This document shows, in pieces, positions 53,942 through 62,209 of a DNA stretch of 64,000 nucleotides. The first letter of the stretch is position 1. Each line of letters begins with the position of its first letter. The stretch comes from Acidovorax sp. A1169 (GTDB lineage: Bacteria; Pseudomonadota; Gammaproteobacteria; Burkholderiales; Burkholderiaceae_C), in NCBI RefSeq assembly GCF_030704685.1, contig NZ_JAUZDX010000023.1, forward strand, positions 1 through 64,000. Direction: 5' to 3'. Made by a program: the position numbers and the translations under genes. The notes under the pieces are model-generated. The model was not told the DNA's origin, ran no database searches, and saw nothing but the letters and a program-made list of their open reading frames with translations.

Positions 53942-54723
53942 CGGGCTTCACGGTGCTGGGCGCATCTGGCTACATCGGCAGCCGCCTTGTGGCGTACCTC
54001 AGGGGCCAGGGGCACCCCGTCCGGGCGCCAGCCAGGGGCGATGCGGAGGTATTCAGCCAGCCGCTGGGCCATGTCCTGTACTGCGTGGGCCTGACGGCGG
54101 ATTTCCGAACGCGACCCTTTGACACGATAGAGGCCCATGTCGGGCTGCTGGCCGACGTGCTCCGGCGTGCGCAGTTCGATTCGCTGCTGTACCTGTCGTC
54201 CACGCGGGTCTACATGGGTGCAGCGAGGACCGATGAGGATGCCCCGCTGAGCGTTGTGCCTGGCGACCCCTCCTATTTGTACAACCTGTCCAAGCTGACC
54301 GGCGAATCCCTGTGTCATGCCAGCGGGCGCTCTGGCGTGCGCGTGGCGCGTCTGTCGAATGTGGTAGGGCCGGGGATGGATGCGCATTCGGGCAACCTCG
54401 TGGCGGACCTTGTGCGCCAGGCGCAACAGGGCGCGATGCTGCTGCGCAGCCACCTGGACAGCGCCAAGGACTACATTCACGTTGACGACGTGGTCCACTG
54501 GCTGCCACGTATTGCGCTGAGCGGCAGGTCCGTGACCTACAACATCGCCAGTGGCAAGCAGACTACCCATGGCCAGTGGCTCCAATGGCTGGGTGATCGC
54601 TACGGAAGCTCTTTCGAAGTGCAGGAGGGAGCACCCTTGCAGCGGTTTGCGCCCATCAGCGTGGCGCGCCTGCATGAAGAATTTGGGGTGGTAGCCAGAC
54701 CGGTCTGGGGTGACAAAACATAG
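53938..54723 (+). CDS. NAD(P)-dependent epimerase/dehydratase (nucleotide-sugar 4-ketoreductase candidate)
   Basis: Rossmann-fold sugar enzyme of 261 residues. The nucleotide motif is VLGASGYIGSRLVAY at the N-terminus, and the catalytic SST plus YNLSK pair is in LYLSSTRVYMG (about residue 85) and SYLYNLSKLTGE. The short length fits ketoreductases such as RmlD or TylCII-type enzymes. After C-methylation the 4-keto group would be reduced here. ATGA overlap with the acyltransferase. Confidence 0.88.
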   Translation: MTGFTVLGASGYIGSRLVAYLRGQGHPVRAPARGDAEVFSQPLGHVLYCVGLTADFRTRPFDTIEAHVGLLADVLRRAQFDSLLYLSSTRVYMGAARTDEDAPLSVVPGDPSYLYNLSKLTGESLCHASGRSGVRVARLSNVVGPGMDAHSGNLVADLVRQAQQGAMLLRSHLDSAKDYIHVDDVVHWLPRIALSGRSVTYNIASGKQTTHGQWLQWLGDRYGSSFEVQEGAPLQRFAPISVARLHEEFGVVARPVWGDKT

Positions 54724-54736
54724 CAGGAAGTTATCT

Positions 54737-55483
54737 ATGAAGAATCATTTGAGTACAGCTTTTTTTGGACTGAGCGACATGCCGGGCTTTATCCAGGGCA
54801 TCCAGCAGTCGATCAATGGAATCAGTGGCCAAAGCGGGATCTACGCGGGCGACAATCTTTTCACCTACCACCGCAATCTGGGGTTCCTGGAAGACGAGCC
54901 CTTGATGCGGGCGTTTGAAGCCCATGTGAGCACCGAGATCGAGAAGGCGGTTCTCTGGCGTATTTCCACTGTGCTGTGGGGTGTGCGCAATGGTTTGCGT
55001 CTGGAGGGCGACTTTGTGGAGTGCGCCTGCTATAAGGGCACCACAGCCCGCATCGTGTGCGATGCGGTGGATTTCGCAAGCCGCTCGGACCGCCATTACT
55101 ACCTGTACGACCTGTTCGATCACGACCCTACCCTGCCTCACCATGCCATGCCTGAGCACAGCAAACAGCTGTATGCGCAGGTGAAGGAGCGTTTTTCGGG
55201 ATTCAACAATGTCACCGTCACGCAGGGCAAGGTGCCCGAGGTGCTGGCAGAAGTCGCACCGCAGAAAATCGCCTTCATGCATCTGGATATGAACAATGCC
55301 GATGCGGAGGTTGGTGCCCTGGAGATTCTTTTTGAGCGCATGGTTCCGGGCGCCGTCCTGATCCTGGACGATTACGGTTGGTTGGCCTACCGTGCGCAGA
55401 AGTTGGCCGAAGACCCCTGGTTTGCCAAGTACGGTTACCGTGTGCTCGAGATGCCCACGGGCCAAGGTTTGTTAATCAAGTAA
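54737..55483 (+). CDS. TylF/MycF-type sugar O-methyltransferase (copy 1)
   Basis: SAM-dependent methyltransferase of about 248 residues. The SAM region is FVECACYKGTTARIVCDA, the metal-binding aspartates are expected in MHLDMNNADAEV and VLILDDYGWLAY, both kept. TylF and MycF methylate hydroxyl groups of deoxysugars. The ATG at 54737 follows AGGAAG; a GTG at 54710 would overlap the previous gene. Bases are clearly less GC-rich here than in the flagellar genes. Confidence 0.88.
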   Translation: MKNHLSTAFFGLSDMPGFIQGIQQSINGISGQSGIYAGDNLFTYHRNLGFLEDEPLMRAFEAHVSTEIEKAVLWRISTVLWGVRNGLRLEGDFVECACYKGTTARIVCDAVDFASRSDRHYYLYDLFDHDPTLPHHAMPEHSKQLYAQVKERFSGFNNVTVTQGKVPEVLAEVAPQKIAFMHLDMNNADAEVGALEILFERMVPGAVLILDDYGWLAYRAQKLAEDPWFAKYGYRVLEMPTGQGLLIK

Positions 55484-55493
55484 GGCCATCCCC

Positions 55494-56276
55494 ATGACCC
55501 CCTCAGAGCAATTCAACCAAGAGCGGCAGACCCGCCTGCAGGCTTACGGCACGGATGCCCCCTTCAAGGCGCTGTCGCAGCAATGGCTGCAGGAGTCCAT
55601 GCGCCGGCAGTATGTCTACAACTTCGACTGGATGGGGCGCCCCATCATCCAGTACCCGCAGGACATGGTGGCCATGCAGGAGCTGGTGTGGCGCGTGCGG
55701 CCGGACCTCATTGTCGAGACAGGCATCGCCCACGGCGGCTCGCTGGTGCTCAGTGCCTCGCTGCTGGCCCTGCTTGACTTGAGTGATGCCATCGAGGCGG
55801 GTACCACGCTGGATCCGCGTGTTTCGCGCCGCAAGGTGCTCGGTGTCGATATTGACATCCGGTCCCACAACCGTGCTGCCATTGAGGCGCATCCCATGGC
55901 CAGCCGAATCGAGATGATCCAAGGCTCTGCCATTGCCCCCGAGGTGGTCGAGCAGGTGCGTGCCTTTGCCAAGGGCTACCAGCGGGTCATGGTGTGCCTT
56001 GACTCCATGCACACGCACGAGCATGTACTGTGCGAGCTGGACGCCTATGCGCCGCTGGTGACCCCGGGCAGCTACTGCGTGGTGTTCGATACCTTTGTAG
56101 AGGACATGCCGCCACACTTCTTTGCCGACAGGCCCTGGGATGTGGGCAACAATCCCAAGACGGCGGTACGCCAGTGGCTGTCCGCGCATCCCGAGTTCGA
56201 GGTGGATTCGACAATGCAACAGCAGCTTCAGGTCACGGTCGCTCCGCAAGGGTTTCTGCGCCGCCGTTCTGATTGA
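55494..56276 (+). CDS. CmcI-family (cephalosporin hydroxylase/rhamnosyl O-methyltransferase) protein
   Basis: Protein of 260 residues in the CmcI family, whose members are SAM-dependent methyltransferases including rhamnosyl O-methyltransferases. Motifs are IIQYPQDMVAMQELVWR, the SAM region IVETGIAHGGSLVLSA (about residue 74), GVDIDIRSHNR and CLDSMHTHEHVLCELDAY. It follows the TylF-type gene by ten bases. A third O-methylation of the sugar is inferred. Confidence 0.87.
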   Translation: MTPSEQFNQERQTRLQAYGTDAPFKALSQQWLQESMRRQYVYNFDWMGRPIIQYPQDMVAMQELVWRVRPDLIVETGIAHGGSLVLSASLLALLDLSDAIEAGTTLDPRVSRRKVLGVDIDIRSHNRAAIEAHPMASRIEMIQGSAIAPEVVEQVRAFAKGYQRVMVCLDSMHTHEHVLCELDAYAPLVTPGSYCVVFDTFVEDMPPHFFADRPWDVGNNPKTAVRQWLSAHPEFEVDSTMQQQLQVTVAPQGFLRRRSD

Positions 56277-56294
56277 TGCACAAGGAGCGTGATC

Positions 56295-57104
56295 ATGGAC
56301 ACCCAGGAATTTTTTGAAACGAACGGCTATGTGGTGCTCCGCGACTTCTGGGCGCAAGGGGAGCTGGACTCCCTGCAGGCGCAACTGGATGAACTGGGGT
56401 GCTTGGTCGTTGGGCCGAGCTTCAGTTCCGTGAAGCTGTCCGGTCACACGATGAGTGCGGAGCAGCAATCAATGCTCTATGACCGCCTCAAGTACCTGCC
56501 TGCGCTGTCATGCATGTCCGGCAGCCCTGCCATTCGCCGCATGTGTCGGGGGATTGGCCTGCAGCACCCTGACCTGATGGGCTGCTGCAATATGCGGCTG
56601 GACAAGCCCCACGACTCCAGGCACCTGTTTGCATGGCATCAGGACTCCGTGTATCTGCTGGGCTCCGTGAATGCAGTGACCGTGTGGGTGCCTTTGCAGG
56701 ATGTCAACCTGCACAGGGGAACGATCCAGGTGATCGCAGGCAGCCACAAGCGTGGACTGGCCCCTTTCAAGCGCATCAGCAACAAGGTCATTGCTCCCTA
56801 TGTGCCGATGCTGCAGCGGGACCTCAGCCTGGCAGATGAAGTGACGGAAGACCCCGTCACCATCGAGGCACAGCGTGGTGACATCGTGGTGTTCAAGCAG
56901 ATGCTGCTGCATCGCAGCACACCCAACCTGAGCGATCAGATCCGCTGGACCGCACAATTGCGGATCACCGACCTGGCCGATGCAGATTACCGGCGCCAGA
57001 AGTTCCCCACAGGGGACAGAACCAACATTTTCTACGTGGACTACCCAGGGCACGACAGTGCTGCGCGAAGGGCTCAGGAGATGCAAGGAGCGACCAACCC
57101 ATGA
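56295..57104 (+). CDS. Phytanoyl-CoA-dioxygenase-family protein
   Basis: Fe(II)/2-oxoglutarate dioxygenase of about 269 residues. Iron ligands are in the FAWHQDSVYL motif (HxD, about residue 115) and the distal histidine in KQMLLHRSTPNLSD, where the arginine can bind 2-oxoglutarate. The N-terminus has the FFETNGYVVLRDFW pattern of the family. AAGGAG stands seven bases before the ATG at 56295. Family members hydroxylate lipids, amino acids and natural products; a sugar or sugar side-chain substrate here is inferred from position. Confidence 0.88.
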   Translation: MDTQEFFETNGYVVLRDFWAQGELDSLQAQLDELGCLVVGPSFSSVKLSGHTMSAEQQSMLYDRLKYLPALSCMSGSPAIRRMCRGIGLQHPDLMGCCNMRLDKPHDSRHLFAWHQDSVYLLGSVNAVTVWVPLQDVNLHRGTIQVIAGSHKRGLAPFKRISNKVIAPYVPMLQRDLSLADEVTEDPVTIEAQRGDIVVFKQMLLHRSTPNLSDQIRWTAQLRITDLADADYRRQKFPTGDRTNIFYVDYPGHDSAARRAQEMQGATNP

Positions 57105-57877
57105 CTCAGATACAGGATCCGTCACGCTACCGGCAAGCCGGCAGAAGCACGTCGCGAGAGGTGAACTATCGCGGGGACCTCGAGACGCTGTTTGTCAATG
57201 CGCGTGGCAGCCAAGTCGAGAAGCTCGAAAATTTTGCCTGTTACGTGCCGCGCCAGTCCCTGGCTCGCTTCTTGTGCCTGAGCGAAATATTCAGGATGGC
57301 GCTTCACGTGCAGGGCGACGTGATGGAGTGTGGCGTGAACTGGGGTGGGGGACTCATGACATTTGCGCAGCTGAGTGCGATCCTCGAACCCGTAAACCTG
57401 CAGCGTCGGGTGGTCGGCTTCGATACGTTCAGCGGGTTCGAGTCGGTGTCAACAGAGGACGAGCACGCCGTCATCAAGACATCGGAGCGCCGCACAGGGG
57501 GGTACAAGGCGGACAGCCTGGACGATCTGCACGAAACCGTCGCCCTCTTCGATGCGAACCGGTTCATCGGACACATACAGAAAGTGGAGCTGGTCGCTGG
57601 CGATGTGGCCAAAACGGTGCCCGCGTACCTGGAGCGCGAGCCGCAAACGGTTGTCTCCCTGCTGCATCTGGACCTGGACCTGTACGAGCCCACGAAGGTC
57701 TGCATCGAACATTTCGTGCCGCGCATGCCCAAAGGCGCAGTGATCGTGTTTGACGAATTGAACAACCGTACCTGGCCTGGAGAAACCAAGGCAGTCATGG
57801 AAACGCTGGGGTTGCCGAAGTTGCGGATTCAGCGGTTCACCTATGAACCGCATGTCAGCTATGCGATCGTGGAGTAG
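57101..57877 (+). CDS. TylF/MycF-type sugar O-methyltransferase (copy 2)
   Basis: SAM-dependent methyltransferase of 258 residues with SAM motif DVMECGVNWGGGLMTF (about residue 73), GFDTFSGFESVS and the metal site LLHLDLDLYEPTK followed by VIVFDELNN. It is closer to classical TylF than copy 1 in the DLDLYEP motif. ATGA overlap with the dioxygenase. It is the last gene of the plus-strand island and converges with the OGT-type gene 45 bases away. Confidence 0.9.
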   Translation: MTQIQDPSRYRQAGRSTSREVNYRGDLETLFVNARGSQVEKLENFACYVPRQSLARFLCLSEIFRMALHVQGDVMECGVNWGGGLMTFAQLSAILEPVNLQRRVVGFDTFSGFESVSTEDEHAVIKTSERRTGGYKADSLDDLHETVALFDANRFIGHIQKVELVAGDVAKTVPAYLEREPQTVVSLLHLDLDLYEPTKVCIEHFVPRMPKGAVIVFDELNNRTWPGETKAVMETLGLPKLRIQRFTYEPHVSYAIVE

Positions 57878-57922
57878 GACTTTCGGGTTCTCCAGCCCTG
57901 TAAACGCAGGCCGCTAACGGGG

Positions 57923-60133
57923 TCAACCCCGGCTTTGCAGCGATTCAGTGGCGTAGCGCAGATAGGTCACGGCAAAATCGTGGTGGCCATGCGCCAGTTC
58001 CACTTCGGCCAGGCAAGTGAGCGCGACGGGATCGTGGGGGACCGAGTCGAGAATGCTCTCTGCCATCCTGGTCACATCCGCCCAGCGGCGACTCTGAATC
58101 TGCCCGTCCGTCGTTTCGGCGACAGGCCCCTCGCCCTTGGCCCTGTCCAGCATCGCCTGGAGGCGCTGGTAGGCGTCCTGCAGGCTGACACGGTGACCAG
58201 GGGCCAAGCCCACCCCGGGCGCCGCTGGCTGAGCCCATTCCTCTGGCATTTGCGGCAGCCAGGCTCCAATGGCCTCCTGCTGCGCCTGCGGCGATGCCGG
58301 GGCATGGTTCTGGGCCAGCCACTGGATCCACATCGCGCGAAGCCCCTCTCCGAAGTGGTGGCTGTAGATGTCTTCGCGCATCAGTGGCGACTGTTCCAGC
58401 CGCGGCCTGCCGGACAGGCGCAGCGCATTGAGTGCCTCAATGTCATTGGCCAGCGCTGTCGCCGTCTGCACGTAGTCGTCCCGGGTCTCGGCCAGCCATT
58501 CTGTACGGCCCAGGTGCGTGAGCATGCCCACCCCCATTCGGCTCTTGAAGCTTTTTCCTATCATGGAAACGACGGGAAGCCCCATCCACAAGGCGTCGAA
58601 CGTGGTGGTTCCGCCTGTCAATGGGAAAGGGTCCAGCGCAATATCGATGCGGTGGTAGGTCAGGTACTGGTTGTCGCCATTCAATGCGACCAGATCCAAT
58701 TGGTGGGGTGCTAGGCCCAGCCCCTCGCAGCGTGACCGGTAGGCCGCCGCGAATTCGGGTTTGTCCAGGTTCTTGCCTTCGACCAGAAGGCGAGAACCTG
58801 GAACGGCCTTCAGGATTTCTCCCCACAGGGCCAGGACCTCGTCCGTGAGCTTGCCCAGGTTGTTGCATGAGCCAAAAGTGACGAACCCATTCTCCAGCGC
58901 CGGCGTTGATCGCACCACGTAGCGTGGCTGGTATCGCCACAATGGGTTGCGGCTCATTGGTCGGTAGCAGGTGAAGAACACCGGTAGCCGGTACAGTTGT
59001 TCCGTGTACTGGTCTGCGGCATCTGGCGGATCGGTGACTTCGTCGGTGAACTTGTAGTCCACGGCGTCCAGGCCGGTGGTGGCTGGAAATCCAAGCCACG
59101 ATACCTGGATGGGGGCTGCTTTGTGCGCCATCGCCAGCAGCCCGTTGTAGCCTGTGTGCCCTGCCAGGTCGACCAGGATATCGATGCCCTGGTCTCGGAT
59201 GGCCCGCGCCTGTTGTTCGGGGCTGAGGCCTGCCAACCGGACAAAGTGGTCCACATGGTTCTGGACCCGCTCGGTGACATAGTCATCGCGCGGGAAAAGG
59301 TACAGAGCAAACACTTCAAACTGGCGCCGGTCCAGTTGGGCGAGGAGGCCCTCCACGAAATACATGACGGAATGGATCCGGAAATCCGGTGACAGGAATC
59401 CGATGCGCAGTTTTTTCCATGGATCGCCCCGTCGGTCGCTGAAGTCCGGCCATCCAGGTTTGAGGGGCGGCTCGAAAACGGCCGCGTACTCACGCGCGGC
59501 TTGCGACAGATCCGCCGCGTCAGCGGTAGGGTCGGCAAGCATGAAAAGGAGCCTGTTGGTGTGGTTGGACGGTTCCCCGGGGGTCAGCGCAATGGCGTCC
59601 TGACAATCCTGCACCGCCTCGCGGACCTGCCCCAGCTCCCTGCGGTGGATAGCCTTCTGCGTGAGTGCCGCAGACCGTTCATGGATGTCCGTAGCCAGTT
59701 CCAGGGCTTTTTCCGCGGCCTTCAGACCATTCTCATGCTGGGTCATCAGGTAGCAGCATTGCGCCAGCTTGAGCCAACAAATGGCCCTGTCAGGTCTTAG
59801 CTCGCAAACTCTCTCCAGAATGGGCAGTGCCTCTCCGTTGCGGACATGGTTGAGGAGGATATTGCCATAGTTGATCAGGAGTTCTGCGTCCTGAGGCCAT
59901 AGCAGCGCTCCCCGGCGGTAGACTTCGATCGACTCTTCGGTCTTGCCAAGGCAGTCGAGCGCATAGCCCAGCAACCTGGTGGCATGCAAGTCACGCGCGT
60001 TCTTGCGCAGTCTCTGCTTGCACAGCCGCGCAAGCACGTCCCAGTCCCTGGCTTCCAGGGCCGCATGAAGTCGGCCATCCATCGGGGCATTGTTTCTGCC
60101 GTGCACTGTGCGTCCTTCGCTGTGAACTATCAA
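57923..60133 (-). CDS. Bacterial OGT/SPINDLY-type O-glycosyltransferase with TPR domain
   Basis: Cytoplasmic protein of 736 residues. About five TPR units cover residues 18-230 (for example LLGYALDCLGKTEESIEVYRRG). The GT41 catalytic region follows (about 240-620), with LRIGFLSPDFRIHSVMYF, DILVDLAGHTGYNG, FGSCNNLGKLTDEVLALWG and DPFPLTGGTTTFDALWMGLPVVS. An extra C-terminal helical segment of about 110 residues remains. Such enzymes transfer a sugar to Ser or Thr of proteins. Position next to two flagellin genes and a sugar-nucleotide island makes flagellin the likely acceptor. A MITE-like element lies 13 bases before its start. Confidence 0.88.
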   Translation of the reverse strand: MIVHSEGRTVHGRNNAPMDGRLHAALEARDWDVLARLCKQRLRKNARDLHATRLLGYALDCLGKTEESIEVYRRGALLWPQDAELLINYGNILLNHVRNGEALPILERVCELRPDRAICWLKLAQCCYLMTQHENGLKAAEKALELATDIHERSAALTQKAIHRRELGQVREAVQDCQDAIALTPGEPSNHTNRLLFMLADPTADAADLSQAAREYAAVFEPPLKPGWPDFSDRRGDPWKKLRIGFLSPDFRIHSVMYFVEGLLAQLDRRQFEVFALYLFPRDDYVTERVQNHVDHFVRLAGLSPEQQARAIRDQGIDILVDLAGHTGYNGLLAMAHKAAPIQVSWLGFPATTGLDAVDYKFTDEVTDPPDAADQYTEQLYRLPVFFTCYRPMSRNPLWRYQPRYVVRSTPALENGFVTFGSCNNLGKLTDEVLALWGEILKAVPGSRLLVEGKNLDKPEFAAAYRSRCEGLGLAPHQLDLVALNGDNQYLTYHRIDIALDPFPLTGGTTTFDALWMGLPVVSMIGKSFKSRMGVGMLTHLGRTEWLAETRDDYVQTATALANDIEALNALRLSGRPRLEQSPLMREDIYSHHFGEGLRAMWIQWLAQNHAPASPQAQQEAIGAWLPQMPEEWAQPAAPGVGLAPGHRVSLQDAYQRLQAMLDRAKGEGPVAETTDGQIQSRRWADVTRMAESILDSVPHDPVALTCLAEVELAHGHHDFAVTYLRYATESLQSRG

Positions 60134-60145
60134 TAGTGCGGCAGT

Positions 60146-60312
60146 CTAGTGTCCTGTTCCGCAAATAAATGCCAATAAAACCGCGTCTTTCACGCCAGGG
60201 CAGCGTTGCAAATCCTCGCGATAGCTACGGCTATCGCTGCGGTTTGCGCCTTGCCCTGGCGCGAAATCCATCGGTTTTATTTTTGGCATCTATTTGCGGG
60301 ACAGAACACTAG
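60146..60312. mobile_element. MITE-like imperfect palindrome of 167 bases
   Basis: The two halves are near-complementary over the whole length. The outer ends read CTAGTGTCCTGTTCCGCAAATA on the left and, in reverse complement, CTAGTGTTCTGTCCCGCAAATA on the right. Inner parts such as CGCCAGGGCA and GCGATAGC/GCTATCGC also pair. It has no coding capacity. CTAG ends suggest TA target use, as in IS630/Tc1-mariner elements. It occupies the spacer upstream of the OGT gene and downstream of fliC1. Confidence 0.65.
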
Positions 60313-60374
60313 CCACTGGAGGCGGGTAGTTGACGGCCATTGGCCGCATCATCCTCTGTCGGCCGTGCTGCTAC

Positions 60375-61886
60375 TTACTGCAGCAGCTTCAATACACCCT
60401 GGGGAATCTGGTTCGCCTGTGCCACCATGGCTGTGCCTGCCTGCTGCAGGATCTGCGAGCGCGACAGGTTGGCGGTTTCCGCCGCAAAGTCGGCATCCAG
60501 AATGCGCGAGCGCGATGCGGACAGGTTTTCGGACGTGATGTTCAGTGACGAAATGGCTGTTTCGAAGCGGGCCTGCAAGGCGCCGAGCTTGGCGCGCTCA
60601 CCGTTGATGAACGAAAGTGCGGAATCCACGGTCTTGAGGGCTTCGGTCGCCTTCTTGAAGGTGGTCACGTCCAGATTGGCCACTTCCTGCAGGTCCGATG
60701 CGCTGTCGGCAGGCGTCGCCGTGCTGAAAGCGTTGGTCGTCGTGGCATTGGTGGAAAAGGACTTTTCGGAGTCCAGCACCACATAACCACTGACGGTGGA
60801 ACTGTCGGCACCGGACGCAGCGGCCAATGTGTCGGCAGCGCCGGCTGAGGTCCCATCGGACTGAAGCTTCTGTATGGTGACCGCCCCCGCATTGGCGCCA
60901 GAGGTGGCGCCCTTGAAGATGCCAATGTCCTGGCCTGTGGCATTGGTCAGAACGATGCCGGTGCTGCTGGAGTTCAGCGAAGCGGTCACACCGGTTTTGG
61001 CGGATTGTTCGTTGATGGCGGAAATGGCATTGGACAGGCCATCCGACGTATTGAGTGCCGAAATATTGAACGAAACGGACTGCCCGAGCGCGGGTGCGGT
61101 GGGCGTGTTTTCCGAACGCAACTCGAAGGTGTAGGAGCCAACGGAGGTGAAGGACAGATCCACCTCGGTGCGTGCAGAGGCGGTCACGCCCGTGTTCGCA
61201 GTCTGCAGGTTGATGTTGTCTGCCATCGCCTTGGACGTGTCGTTGGCGTTGATGGTGATGTTCCGGGAGCCCAGGGACCCGTTCACTGCCAACGTACCAG
61301 CGGTGACGCCATTGGTACCCCATGCGGTGGCACTGGCACCGCTGCCGGCGCCATTGGCCGAGGTGTTCTGGTTGTTGCCGTAAACACTGGTGCGCAGGTT
61401 GGCCGTGGCGGCGACAATGGTCTGGTTGGCATTGGCCCCCACCTGGAACTGTTGCGTACCAAATGTGCCGTTGAGCAGTTTGGCGCCGTTGAACTCTGTG
61501 GTTTGCGAGATTCGGTCCAGTTCGCTGACCAGTTGGCCCACTTCCTGGTTCAATGCCTGGCGGTCGCTGGGGCTGTTGGAGGCGTTTGCCGATTGCACAG
61601 CCAGTTCACGCACACGCTGCAGAATGTCACCCGCGGCCTTCATGGCGCCTTCTGTCACCTGGGCCAGCGAAATGCCGTCGTTGGCATTGCGTGCCGCCTG
61701 GTTCAGGCCGCGGATCTGGCTGGTGAAGCGCTCGGAAATGGCCAGGCCGGCGGCATCGTCCTTGGCGCTGTTGATGCGCAGGCCGGACGAGAGGCGCTGG
61801 ATGGAGGTGTTGAGCGACGTTTGGCTCATGCCCAGGTTGCGCTGGGCCGTCAACGAGGCGACGTTGGTGTTGATCGTGGCTGCCAT
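60375..61886 (-). CDS. fliC1: Flagellin (copy 1, minus strand)
   Basis: Filament subunit of 503 residues. The conserved D0/D1 ends are MAATINTNVASLTAQRNLG and SRSQILQQAGTAMVAQANQI, around a central Ser/Thr/Ala-rich domain with many possible O-glycosylation sites. AGGAG stands seven bases before the ATG at 61886. The protein is closely similar to, and exactly as long as, the flagellin encoded head to head at 62210. No good sigma-28 promoter faces this gene, so its expression is uncertain. Confidence 0.96.
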   Translation of the reverse strand: MAATINTNVASLTAQRNLGMSQTSLNTSIQRLSSGLRINSAKDDAAGLAISERFTSQIRGLNQAARNANDGISLAQVTEGAMKAAGDILQRVRELAVQSANASNSPSDRQALNQEVGQLVSELDRISQTTEFNGAKLLNGTFGTQQFQVGANANQTIVAATANLRTSVYGNNQNTSANGAGSGASATAWGTNGVTAGTLAVNGSLGSRNITINANDTSKAMADNINLQTANTGVTASARTEVDLSFTSVGSYTFELRSENTPTAPALGQSVSFNISALNTSDGLSNAISAINEQSAKTGVTASLNSSSTGIVLTNATGQDIGIFKGATSGANAGAVTIQKLQSDGTSAGAADTLAAASGADSSTVSGYVVLDSEKSFSTNATTTNAFSTATPADSASDLQEVANLDVTTFKKATEALKTVDSALSFINGERAKLGALQARFETAISSLNITSENLSASRSRILDADFAAETANLSRSQILQQAGTAMVAQANQIPQGVLKLLQ

Positions 61887-62209
61887 GGGAATGCTCCTTG
61901 AGGCTGAATGGACATTTGTGCCTGATGGGGGACTACAACCGTCCGGCAGGCGATACGGGAACGATGAGGAATTGTGGCAATGGCCCCCGTTTGCGTTGGC
62001 CCGATAAAGAGCAGAAAAGCCTGCCAACTTGTACGTTTGGCCCTAAAGTTTCCCCAGCCGGCGTCGAAAAGACTCACAACGGAAGGCAAATGCCCTCCGC
62101 CGTTCACCAGAAGGCCATGTCGGCACTGTGGACCGTATAGCCGGGTGCCTTGCCTGGCACCAGGTTGGCGGCAACGCCATTTCAGTCAGTTCTTTTCAGG
62201 AGATTTGCC
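61887..62209. other. Divergent spacer between the two flagellin genes
   Basis: These 323 bases carry no gene. They hold the sigma-28 promoter facing fliC2 (62044-62070), a GGTGCC/GGCACC hairpin (62136-62160 region) and a weak sigma-54-like GG-N10-GC site (62155-62170). On the minus strand TTGGCA near 62020 could be part of a sigma-70 promoter for fliC1, but no convincing -10 box follows. Confidence 0.5.
62044..62070 (+). promoter_or_regulatory. Sigma-28 promoter of fliC2
   Basis: TAAAGTTT exactly matches the sigma-28 -35 box; after an 11-base spacer comes GTCGAAAA, matching six of eight bases of GCCGATAA and identical to the -10 box before flgM. The transcript would have a leader of about 130 bases. 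Confidence 0.8.
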
